This document shows, in pieces, positions 1-5,820 of a stretch of 5,959 bases of DNA. How positions within the stretch are numbered: the stretch's first letter is position 1; each line of letters starts with the position of its first letter. The notes beneath the pieces were generated by a model that had not been told where the DNA came from, made no database searches, and saw only the letters and a list, made by a program, of their open reading frames with translations. The DNA comes from an uncultured bacterium (lineage in GTDB: Bacteria > Bacillota > Clostridia > Lachnospirales > Lachnospiraceae): contig CAOKFN010000090.1 of assembly GCA_948467735.1 (NCBI GenBank), positions 1 through 5,959 of the forward strand, written 5' to 3'. The translations under genes and the position numbers were made by a program.

Positions 1-1
1 G

Positions 2-61
2 GATATATCGCTGCAAAGAGCGCAGGAATACTTTGGGAGGTTTGGAAGGCAGAAATTGTGA
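2..61 (+). CDS. possible 3' end of an upstream gene (partial, uncertain)
   Basis: The window opens in sequence that could be the end of a + strand gene, but two frames compete. The frame starting at base 2 encodes 19 residues ending ...EYFGRFGRQKL, with stop TGA at 59-61. Its codons (CTG, GCG, CAG, GGG, AGG) resemble those of the downstream genes. The frame starting at base 1 stays open to a TAA at 112-114 and encodes a Trp- and Gly-rich 37-residue tail. Neither is long enough to assign a family. A SWIM zinc-finger gene would be a natural upstream neighbour of this cassette, but nothing visible confirms it. Confidence is low for the gene itself and for the choice of frame. Confidence 0.22.
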   Translation, partial: DISLQRAQEYFGRFGRQKL

Positions 62-150
62 ATGGAGGGTGGAAGCGTATCAATGACCTTGGAATGGGTT
101 CAGGCTCATTGTAAGGTCTTTTTCTATTCATGAGCGATATAATCCGCGGC

Positions 151-200
151 CGGTTCATAATATCTGCCGTTTGTGAGTCGGGGGCTCATGGCATATTTCA
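151..200 (+). repeat. diverged direct repeat, copy A
   Basis: Positions 151-182 align without gaps to 506-537, with 24 of 32 bases identical. Both copies begin CGGTTCAT and the aligned blocks end GTGAGTCGGG. With one single-base gap the similarity continues through a shared GGCA and an ATTT..AG segment. The two copies lie 355 bp apart in the same orientation. This looks like two decayed copies of one intergenic element rather than chance, but identity is modest and I do not recognise the family. Confidence 0.5.
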
Positions 201-203
201 GAG

Positions 204-225
204 GCCGCCGGCAGCCAGCGGCGGC
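204..225. repeat. GC-rich inverted repeat (hairpin)
   Basis: GCCGCCG (204-210) and CGGCGGC (219-225) are perfect inverted repeats around an 8-nt loop. No T-run follows on either strand, so it does not look like an intrinsic terminator. It lies immediately downstream of copy A of the diverged direct repeat. Confidence 0.5.
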
Positions 226-387
226 AGGAACCGGAAGGCATTATGCCGGGTAGAAATTTATGGCGCTGTTTTTGGCAGGAGCACGGAAGTTTTTGGCAAG
301 AGTGCCCAAATTTACAGGAGATGTCCTTTTCGTTTCATAAAAGGTAGAATTTTCCGTCGGAGTCTGATATACTTATTTTTATATCAC

Positions 388-454
388 GCAGGCACGAGAA
401 GAATTTCACGGACGGCAGGGTGCGCCGTCTGGGAAATTCTTGGTGTTGTGCTGC
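388..454. repeat. long imperfect inverted repeat (about 22-bp stem)
   Basis: AAGAATTTC (399-407) pairs with GAAATTCTT (433-441). After one A-G mismatch (408/432), CGGACGGC (409-416) pairs with GCCGTCTG (424-431) with one G-T wobble, leaving a 7-nt loop at 417-423. Outside an internal loop the pairing resumes: CAC (393-395) with GTG (448-450), and GCAG (388-391) with CTGC (451-454). No T-run follows. It could be an RNA structure in a long leader or a palindromic intergenic repeat element; the sequence alone does not decide. Confidence 0.6.
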
Positions 455-480
455 AGAACCTGCCCGCTTACAGTATTTAT

Positions 481-533
481 ACTCACGAGCGGTCAGATTT
501 GCCATCGGTTCATGAGGGTTTCCGCTCGTGAGT
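481..533. repeat. perfect 12-bp inverted repeat with 29-nt loop
   Basis: ACTCACGAGCGG (481-492) and CCGCTCGTGAGT (522-533) are exact reverse complements. The right arm lies inside copy B of the diverged direct repeat. Copy A has the related CCGTTTGTGAGT at 167-178, but its matching left arm is absent, so the full palindrome exists only here. No terminator-like T-tract follows. Possible roles are a structured leader, a protein-binding palindrome or the footprint of a repeat element. Confidence 0.6.
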
Positions 534-555
534 CGGGTAACAAGGCAGATTTTAG
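506..555 (+). repeat. diverged direct repeat, copy B
   Basis: This is the second copy of the element at 151-200. It shares the CGGTTCAT start, the GTGAGTCGGG core (528-537) and the trailing GGCA..ATTT.AG segment. It overlaps the right arm of the perfect 12-bp inverted repeat, so the palindrome may have formed within or beside this copy. Confidence 0.5.
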
Positions 556-676
556 TCACCGTCAGTATATACTGCTGACCGCCGAAATTTACAGCAGGAA
601 AATGAGCAATGGTATCTCATTGGCGGTCTGCAGTCGGGCCTCGCGGTAGGTTGGTGTGCAGTATAAAAAAATGAAA

Positions 677-690
677 AGGGAGAGGAAAGG
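677..690 (+). promoter_or_regulatory. Shine-Dalgarno region of the ATPase gene
   Basis: A purine run containing AGAGGAAAGG (681-690) precedes the ATG at 693. The AGGA core at 683-686 lies 6 nt from the start codon, which supports this start over later ATG or GTG codons. Confidence 0.75.
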
Positions 691-692
691 TC

Positions 693-1805
693 ATGGAACA
701 GGAATTTATAAAACCGCCTGTGGAGGTGCGGTACAAAGAGGAACTGGAAGCGCTGAAGAATACCGATACGGGCGCAAAGCCGGAAAACTGGCAGATGTCG
801 CCGAGGGCGGTGAGGACATTTATTCTGGGGAGCCCCAAGCCGATTGTATACAAGAAAAAGGAATATTTGATAGAGAAGAAATATCTGGGGAACGACGCCC
901 TTGTGGAGCGCTGTATTGTGACGCTGGCGGGAAACAGGGGGTTGATGCTTGTGGGGGAGCCGGGAACGGCCAAGACCATGCTTTCGGAGCTTTTGTCGGC
1001 GGCCATCAGCGGGGTAAGCACCAATACCATTCAGGGAACGGCGGGGACCACGGAGGATATGATCAAATATTCTTGGAATTACGCGCTGCTTTTGGCGAAG
1101 GGGCCCAGCCGGGAAGCGCTGGTGCCGTCCCCTCTGTATGTGGGAATGGAGAGGGGGATTCTGACCCGGTTTGAGGAAATTACCAGAACGCCCGCGGAGA
1201 TTCAGGACAGCCTGATCAGCGTGCTCAGCGATAAAGTGCTGAACGTGCCGGAGCTGGGGGACGAGGGCTTCCTGTTCGCCAAGCCGGGATTTAATGTCAT
1301 AGGCACGGCAAATACCAGAGATAAGGGCGTCAATGAGATGAGCAGCGCCTTGAAGCGTCGTTTTAATTTCGAGACGGTGATGCCTGTCCGGGAAGCGGCC
1401 ATGGAGAAAAAGATTATTATTAACGAGGTGAATAAGCTGGCGGGAGAGGCCCATATTGCCATGGAGGCGGATGAAGACGTGGCGGAGATTCTGGCGTCCA
1501 CCTACCATGAGCTGCGGGAGGGCGTTTCCTCCTATGGGCACAGGATTGACAAGCCTTCGGCGGTGATGAGCACGGCGGAGGCGGTGTCGGTTTACTATCA
1601 GGCCATGATTACGGGATATTATTATGGTGACGCCCAGATCAGCATGGACGCCTTGGTGCAGAATCTGGTGGGGGCGGTGTCCAAGGAGAACAAGGATGAT
1701 CTGGAAAAGGTCAAGGGATATTTTAACACGGTTATCCGGGATAAGAGCAGCAAAGAAGGTGGATTATGGAAAGAATATTACGAAGCAAGGAAATGGCTGA
1801 GATAG
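693..1805 (+). CDS. MoxR-family AAA+ ATPase, YehL-like
   Basis: This 370-residue protein is a predicted cytosolic AAA+ ATPase that would form a ring and couple ATP hydrolysis to remodelling of a target, as MoxR proteins do with VWA partners. The N-terminal 75 residues precede the AAA+ core. Walker A is GEPGTAKT (88-95). The Walker B position reads ILTRFEE (156-162), with Glu161 where most families have Asp and Glu162 as the presumed catalytic base. Sensor 1 is in GTANTRD (Asn207), the arginine-finger region is ALKRRF (219-224), and Arg284 in YGHR is a sensor 2 candidate. There is no signal peptide or membrane segment. The strong Shine-Dalgarno site fixes the ATG at 693. The 3' end overlaps the DUF5682 gene by 40 nt, which implies coupled translation. 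The AAA+ call is very secure. Assignment to the YehL subgroup rests on gene order and partner identity; the biological target is unknown. Confidence 0.93.
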   Translation: MEQEFIKPPVEVRYKEELEALKNTDTGAKPENWQMSPRAVRTFILGSPKPIVYKKKEYLIEKKYLGNDALVERCIVTLAGNRGLMLVGEPGTAKTMLSELLSAAISGVSTNTIQGTAGTTEDMIKYSWNYALLLAKGPSREALVPSPLYVGMERGILTRFEEITRTPAEIQDSLISVLSDKVLNVPELGDEGFLFAKPGFNVIGTANTRDKGVNEMSSALKRRFNFETVMPVREAAMEKKIIINEVNKLAGEAHIAMEADEDVAEILASTYHELREGVSSYGHRIDKPSAVMSTAEAVSVYYQAMITGYYYGDAQISMDALVQNLVGAVSKENKDDLEKVKGYFNTVIRDKSSKEGGLWKEYYEARKWLR

Positions 1806-4162
1806 TCCTGCTTCCCGTCAGGCATCATAGTCCGGCCTGCGCGCTGCATGTGGGCAGGATGATTGAAAAGATACATCCCAGCGTGATTCTGGTGGAGGGA
1901 CCCCAGAGCGCCGATTCTTTGATTCCGGTGATGGTTCATGAGGAGACAAAGGCGCCCTTTGCGATTTATTATTCCTATCATGACACCTTGGGCCTGCTCT
2001 CCGAGGAGAAGGAGCATTACAGGTGCTATTACCCGTTTCTGGATTATTCTCCGGAGCTGGCGGCCCTGCGGACGGGGAAGCGGCTGGGGATTCCCACGGC
2101 GTTTATCGACCTGCCTTACGCGGAGATTCTGGCCGCCTCCGAAGAGGGGAAGGGGCTTTTAAACAGGGATGAGGAAAAAAATAATTACAATGACGACTAT
2201 CTGCTGTCAAGGAACGCCTATCTGGGCCAGCTGTGCGAGAAAACCGGAATGCGCAGCTTTGACGAATTCTGGGAGAAATATTTTGAGCTGAACGGTCTTC
2301 ATCGGGACAGCGAAAAATGGTTTTCGGATCTGCTGACCTACTGTCGGCTGGCAAGGGAAAACACGCCGGAGGAGGTCATGGGGGAGGACGGATGTCTGGC
2401 CAGAGAGCGGTTTATGGCGGGGCAGATTAAAAAGCACGCAGGGGAGCGGAAGGCTTCGGAGGCTCCCGTGCTGGTGGTCACGGGCGGGTTCCATACCCCC
2501 GGCCTGACGGCGCTGTTGGGTGTGGCCGGGCAGCCGGGGAAGTCTGCGCCGCTTGGGAAGGATGAGGGGACGCAGGCATTGAAGATGCCCCAAAAGGATC
2601 AGGGGGTCTATCTGATGCCCTATTCCATGGAGGCGGCGGACGCGTTAAACGGCTATGCCAGCGGCATGCCCTTTCCGGGATTTTATCAGATGATATGGGA
2701 GAAGCTGGCGGAGACGGACAGACCCTATGAGAGCGCGGTGCTGGATTTGATTGTGTCCTCCGGTAAGGAGACGCGAAAAAAGGAAGGGTATCTGTCCACC
2801 TATGACGAAATCTGCGCCTGCGCGCAGGCAAGGGGGCTCGCGGGGCTTCGGGGCAAGCAGGAGCCGGGAGCCTATGAGCTTCTGGACGCGGTATTGTCGT
2901 CCTTTGTGAAAGGGGAGTGCAATATTGCTTCGGATACGCCCCTGCGGATTCTGAGAAAGCAGATGACCGGAAATACGGCGGGAGAATTGTGTCCCGATGC
3001 GGATGTGCCGCCCATTATCCACGATTTTCAGAGCGAATGTAAGAAATTCGGATTGAAGGTCGGCTCCACGCTGGAGACGGAGGCGACGCTTTCTATTTTT
3101 TCCAGTCAGAAGCACAGGCAGACCAGCATGCTGTTCAACCGCATGACTTTTCTGGGGACGGAATTTGCAAGAAAAATCAAGGGGCCGAATCTGCAGTTGA
3201 AAAAGGACAGGAACCTGATGCGGGAGATTTGGAAGTATAAGTGGAACGCGCAGGTGAATTCGGCGCTGATCGACGTATCCGTCTATGGGGCCACCATAGA
3301 GGAAGCGGCGGCGGGGCTTGTGAAGGAGGAGCTGAAAAAAGAGCTGGGGGCGGGAGAGAGCGCGATTCTTTTAACCAAGGTTTTTGAGATGGGGTTAAGG
3401 GAGCAGCTGCAGTCTGTATATGACAGGGTGCATGAGCTGATGCTTTCGGACGGGGATTTTTATTCCATTGCGGACGCGGTGAAATCTTTGATGATGATGG
3501 AGGAGCTTGCCGGTCTGTATGAATCCCGGATGGAATTTTCCGGTCTGATCCGTATCGGCTGTCAAAAGCTGATTACCCTGCTGCCGTCCATGACCCGGAT
3601 TAAGGACGAGGACTTGAACCGGTGCATGAATGCCTTGAAGCTCTTATATCAGGTCACGGGGCGGAGCGAGGACGCGCAGGAGCGGGAGGCCTATTATGAA
3701 GCGCTGGAGAGGATGACGGGGGACGGAGAGATTCATGCGGGGCTCAACGGCTGTATCCGGGGCATTCTCTACGGAAGCGGAAGGGAAACCGCAGAAGAGG
3801 TGGAAATGGCGTGCCGGGGGTACTTGACGGGAACCAGCGAACAGCTGGCCCATACGGCGCAGTTTTTCAGGGGATTGTTTTTTACCGCCAGAGATCTGGT
3901 TTTTATCGGGGATCGGTTTATCAAGATGCTGGACGAATTTTTCGGGCGTGTGGCGGAGGAGGAATTTATGGAGCTTCTGCCGGAGCTTCGCATGGCGTTT
4001 ACGTATTTTACCCCCAGAGAGATTGACAAGATTGCCGCGGCGGCGGCAGGCCTGCATGGGAAGGGGCGGGAGGATATCCTTGAGAGAAAGGAAATTCTGC
4101 CGGACTGGTATTCCTATGGGAAGGAAATGGACGCCTATGTGAAGGAACGCATGGAGGCGTAA
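1766..4162 (+). CDS. DUF5682 / YehM-like protein of unknown function
   Basis: This 798-residue soluble protein sits between the AAA+ and VWA partners, matching the order of E. coli yehM (recalled as about 760 residues). The N-terminal 310 residues carry conserved-looking motifs: VRHHSPAC (18-25), HPSVILVEGP (37-46, Glu44), GIPTAFIDLP (108-117) and VTGGFHTPGL (238-247, His243). A PYSMEAADALNGY..GMPFPGFYQMIW block follows at 285-311. The spaced His/Glu motifs resemble the erythromycin esterase / TraB / TIKI / ChaN fold, so a hydrolase-like activity is possible; this is inference. From about 320 to 798 it appears mostly helical and I recognise no domain. ATG 1766 has an AAGG Shine-Dalgarno core with 6-nt spacing inside the ATPase gene. 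The in-frame ATG at 1793 is an alternative just before MAEIVLLPVRHH, but its AAGG lies only 2 nt upstream. There is no membrane segment or frameshift. The family call is fairly secure; the function is unknown. Confidence 0.87.
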   Translation: MERILRSKEMAEIVLLPVRHHSPACALHVGRMIEKIHPSVILVEGPQSADSLIPVMVHEETKAPFAIYYSYHDTLGLLSEEKEHYRCYYPFLDYSPELAALRTGKRLGIPTAFIDLPYAEILAASEEGKGLLNRDEEKNNYNDDYLLSRNAYLGQLCEKTGMRSFDEFWEKYFELNGLHRDSEKWFSDLLTYCRLARENTPEEVMGEDGCLARERFMAGQIKKHAGERKASEAPVLVVTGGFHTPGLTALLGVAGQPGKSAPLGKDEGTQALKMPQKDQGVYLMPYSMEAADALNGYASGMPFPGFYQMIWEKLAETDRPYESAVLDLIVSSGKETRKKEGYLSTYDEICACAQARGLAGLRGKQEPGAYELLDAVLSSFVKGECNIASDTPLRILRKQMTGNTAGELCPDADVPPIIHDFQSECKKFGLKVGSTLETEATLSIFSSQKHRQTSMLFNRMTFLGTEFARKIKGPNLQLKKDRNLMREIWKYKWNAQVNSALIDVSVYGATIEEAAAGLVKEELKKELGAGESAILLTKVFEMGLREQLQSVYDRVHELMLSDGDFYSIADAVKSLMMMEELAGLYESRMEFSGLIRIGCQKLITLLPSMTRIKDEDLNRCMNALKLLYQVTGRSEDAQEREAYYEALERMTGDGEIHAGLNGCIRGILYGSGRETAEEVEMACRGYLTGTSEQLAHTAQFFRGLFFTARDLVFIGDRFIKMLDEFFGRVAEEEFMELLPELRMAFTYFTPREIDKIAAAAAGLHGKGREDILERKEILPDWYSYGKEMDAYVKERMEA

Positions 4163-4175
4163 GGCGCGGCGCGTC

Positions 4176-4200
4176 GGCGGCAGGGGAGAGAAAGGCCGCC
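4176..4200 (+). repeat. GC hairpin just after the DUF5682 stop codon
   Basis: GGCGGC (4176-4181) and GCCGCC (4195-4200) form a perfect 6-bp inverted repeat with a 13-nt purine-rich loop, 13 nt after the TAA. No T-run follows, so it is a poor intrinsic terminator. The stretch 4175-4223 loosely resembles a degenerate unit of the neighbouring 55-bp array and may be its eroded first copy. Confidence 0.4.
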
Positions 4201-4223
4201 GCGGCATAGCTGAAGCGGAGCGG

Positions 4224-4567
4224 CGGAGTCGGGAAGAAAGCCGCGCATGTCACGGCGGAAGCGACGTGCCGCGAAGCACGGAGGCAGGAAGGAAGCCGTG
4301 CATGTTGCGGCGGAAGCGACGTGCCGCGAAGTACGGAGTCGGGAAGAAAGCCGATATGTCACGGCTGAGTCGGCGCAGCGGCGGAGTGCGGAGGGAGGAA
4401 GAAAGCCGCGCATGTCACGGCGGAATCGGCGCGTTGCGGAATGCGGAGTCGGGAAGAAAGCTATGCATGTCACGGCGGAAGCGACGTGCCGCGAAGTGCG
4501 GAGTCGGGAAGAAAGCCGATATGTCACGGCGGAATCGGCGCAGCGGCGGAATGCGGAGGCAGGAGGA
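4224..4567 (+). repeat. 55-bp tandem repeat array, six full units plus a partial
   Basis: Six consecutive units of exactly 55 bp start at 4224, 4279, 4334, 4389, 4444 and 4499. A partial seventh begins at 4554. Every unit opens CGGAG followed by a G/A-rich run (typically AAGAAAGC) and then ATGT with CACGGC or a variant. Units 3 and 6 differ at only three positions and share the variant CCGATATGTCACGGC. Units 2 and 5 share TGCATGT and an identical 21-bp stretch starting GGCGGAAGCG. Units 1 and 4 share AAGCCGCGCATGTCACGG. The array is therefore best read as two 165-bp trimers (4224-4388 and 4389-4553). Alternating GCCG and CGGC blocks could form mutually exclusive hairpins. The 55-bp period shifts reading frame each unit, which argues against protein coding. 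The array fills most of the spacer between the DUF5682 and VWA genes. Confidence 0.92.
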
Positions 4568-4571
4568 TGAC

Positions 4572-4585
4572 AGGGAAGTTGGTGG
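4572..4585 (+). promoter_or_regulatory. ribosome binding region of the VWA gene
   Basis: AGGGAAG (4572-4578, followed by TT) and GGTGG (4581-4585) precede two in-frame ATG codons at 4586 and 4592. AGGG lies 10 nt from the first. GGTGG abuts the first but lies 6 nt from the second, so initiation at 4592 (MDEQEIL) is at least as likely. Confidence 0.5.
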
Positions 4586-5725
4586 ATGATAATGGATGAG
4601 CAGGAGATTTTAAACCGGTGGAGGCTGGTGCTGGGGAAATATTCCTCGGAGCAGATATCCTTCTCCGAGGGCGGAGTCGGGCTGATGGGAATGGAGGAAG
4701 TGCTGGATTATCTGTACTCCAAAGAATACGGGGAAGAGCAGGAGCTTCGGGAGGACAGAAAAGGGGGCAGCGAGGGCTCCCGGCTTACGGTTCCCGGCTG
4801 GCTGCATAAGATGAAGAAGCTTTTTCCCAAGCGGACGGTGGAGATTATGGAGCGCCATGCGCTGGAGAAATACGGGATGACGGAGCTTCTGACGGATCCG
4901 GACGTTCTGCGGAAGCTAGAGCCCAATAAGGAGCTGTTGAAGACCATATTGGAATTGAAGCACATGATGAAGGGAGAAGTGCTGACCCTTGCCAGAGAGA
5001 TTGTGAAGAAGGTGGCGGAGGAAATCACGAAGAAGCTGGAAAAAGAGGTAAGGGCCTCCTTCTTCGGGCAGATTAACCGCAATGCCAGCAGTCCGGTAAA
5101 GTCGGCCAGAAATCTGGATATCAAGAAAACAATCCGCATGAATTTAAAGAATTATGACAAAAACAGCGGGGAGGACGGCCAGCTGATTTTAAAAAACGTG
5201 TATTTTAATTCCCGCATGAAGAAGTACAATCAGTGGCGGGTGATTATCTGCGTGGACGAAAGCGGTTCCATGCTGGATTCCGTGATTCACAGCGCGGTCA
5301 TGGCGGGCATTTTCGCAAAGCTGCCCATGCTGGATACCAAGCTTGTGATATTTGACACCAGCGTGGTGGATTTAAGCGGCTATGTGGAAGACCCTGTGGA
5401 GACGTTGATGAGCGTGCAGCTGGGCGGCGGGACGAATATCGCCGGGGCGCTGCAGTACTGCGAGGGGCTGATTGACTATCCTTTCCGGACAATGATTGTG
5501 CTGGTGACGGATCTCTATGAGGGCGGGGGATATCACAACCTGTACAGCGTATCTAAGGGAATCATCGAGAGCGGCGCCAAAATGGTGGTGCTGACGGCGC
5601 TGGATATGGAGGCGGAACCCAATTATGACAGAAATGCGGCGGCGGTGCTTGCGGGCATGGGGGCCTTCGTGGGGGCCATGACGCCGGAGGAGCTGTCGGA
5701 ATGGATCGGGAAGGTCATTATGTAG
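4586..5725 (+). CDS. VWA-domain protein, YehP-like partner of MoxR ATPase
   Basis: This 379-residue protein closely matches the recalled length of E. coli YehP (378). Residues 1 to about 215 are mainly helical, with a strongly charged, probably coiled-coil stretch around 113-157. Residues 217-379 form a VWA domain with a complete metal-ion-dependent adhesion site: DESGSM (224-229, giving Asp224, Ser226, Ser228), Thr283 in GGGTN, and Asp309 in VTDLYEGG. In MoxR systems such as RavA-ViaA the VWA protein is the metal-binding adaptor that links the ATPase to its target, and that role is inferred here. It has no signal peptide or transmembrane segment, so it should be cytosolic. ATG 4586 is given as the longest start, but 4592 has better Shine-Dalgarno spacing. 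It follows the 55-bp array, and its TAG stop lies within the first bases of the downstream repeat. The VWA call is very secure; the partner role is likely. Confidence 0.92.
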   Translation: MIMDEQEILNRWRLVLGKYSSEQISFSEGGVGLMGMEEVLDYLYSKEYGEEQELREDRKGGSEGSRLTVPGWLHKMKKLFPKRTVEIMERHALEKYGMTELLTDPDVLRKLEPNKELLKTILELKHMMKGEVLTLAREIVKKVAEEITKKLEKEVRASFFGQINRNASSPVKSARNLDIKKTIRMNLKNYDKNSGEDGQLILKNVYFNSRMKKYNQWRVIICVDESGSMLDSVIHSAVMAGIFAKLPMLDTKLVIFDTSVVDLSGYVEDPVETLMSVQLGGGTNIAGALQYCEGLIDYPFRTMIVLVTDLYEGGGYHNLYSVSKGIIESGAKMVVLTALDMEAEPNYDRNAAAVLAGMGAFVGAMTPEELSEWIGKVIM

Positions 5726-5739
5726 TGCGGAGACGGAAC

Positions 5740-5793
5740 AAGTTCCCGCAGGCGAGAAAGTTCCCGCAAGCGGAAAAGTTCCCGTAGGCGGGA
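5740..5793 (+). repeat. 18-bp direct triplication
   Basis: Three adjacent 18-bp units start at 5740, 5758 and 5776, each beginning AAGTTCCCG. They differ only in the second half (CAGGCGAGA, CAAGCGGAA, TAGGCGGGA). Copy 2 of the larger repeat has one unit, equivalent to the third, so the first two are an expansion in copy 1 or a loss in copy 2. Only the third unit completes the CGGGAACT arm of a hairpin. Confidence 0.85.
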
Positions 5794-5796
5794 ACT
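5777..5796. repeat. perfect 8-bp hairpin in copy 1
   Basis: AGTTCCCG (5777-5784), loop TAGG, and CGGGAACT (5789-5796) form a perfect stem-loop. An A-run (5799-5804) follows on the + strand, the opposite of a + strand terminator. Read on the - strand the hairpin is followed by a short T-run, so a weak terminator for convergent transcription is possible. The identical hairpin recurs at 5906-5925. Confidence 0.6.
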
Positions 5797-5820
5797 GGAA
5801 AAAACAGTCTCGGAACGGAA

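Larger units (their letters stand above)
115..692. other. repeat-rich intergenic region upstream of the ATPase gene
   Basis: I see no credible gene in this stretch of nearly 580 nt. The short open frames have erratic composition (rich in Arg, Cys and Ser), no Shine-Dalgarno site and no recognisable motif. It contains at least three strong inverted repeats (204-225, 388-454, 481-533), a 12-bp perfect palindrome CAGTATATACTG at 563-574, and a diverged direct duplication (151-200 and 506-555). It also holds short direct repeats: GTTTTTGGCA at 268-277 and 289-298, and AAATTTACAG at 308-317 and 585-594. The promoter of the cassette probably lies here. A TATAAA at 662-667 is the nearest -10-like match, but no convincing -35 sits 16-18 nt upstream, so I do not call a promoter. 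Confidence 0.6.

Noticed and set aside
130..531. 133-residue open frame on the + strand upstream of the ATPase gene
   Set aside because: It has no Shine-Dalgarno site and erratic Arg/Ser/Cys-rich composition, runs straight through two strong inverted repeats and matches no family motif. It is most likely chance.
662..667. TATAAA as the cassette's -10 element
   Set aside because: No acceptable -35 lies 16-18 nt upstream (639-646 reads CCTCGCGG), and an A/T-rich run before a purine-rich ribosome binding site is common by chance.
1..692. Insertion sequence or transposase remnant explaining the upstream palindromes
   Set aside because: No transposase fragment, clear terminal inverted repeat pair or target-site duplication could be identified; the palindromes are local hairpins.
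552..1541. 329-residue open frame on the - strand
   Set aside because: It is the antisense shadow of the first half of the ATPase gene, which has clear AAA+ motifs; the product is His/Arg/Pro-rich with no domain.
4135..4527. 130-residue open frame on the - strand across the array
   Set aside because: It is a translation of the same GC-rich stop-poor repeat in reverse, Arg/Ser/Ala-rich, with no start signal.
4224..4567. CRISPR array
   Set aside because: Units are contiguous 55-bp tandem copies that vary throughout. There is no alternation of a constant repeat with unique spacers, and no cas gene nearby.
4247..4589. Two overlapping + strand open frames of 107 residues across the 55-bp array, one starting with GTG at 4266 and ending in an ATGA overlap with the VWA start
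   Set aside because: The 55-bp period rotates frame each unit, so any frame samples all three phases of the same stop-poor monomer; openness in several frames is one event, not independent evidence. Neither has a ribosome binding site, and both products are basic low-complexity repeats.
4672..4681. CGGAGTCGGG inside the VWA gene as a displaced repeat copy
   Set aside because: Only ten bases match and they encode an ordinary Gly-Gly-Val-Gly stretch; the flanks do not continue the 55-bp unit.
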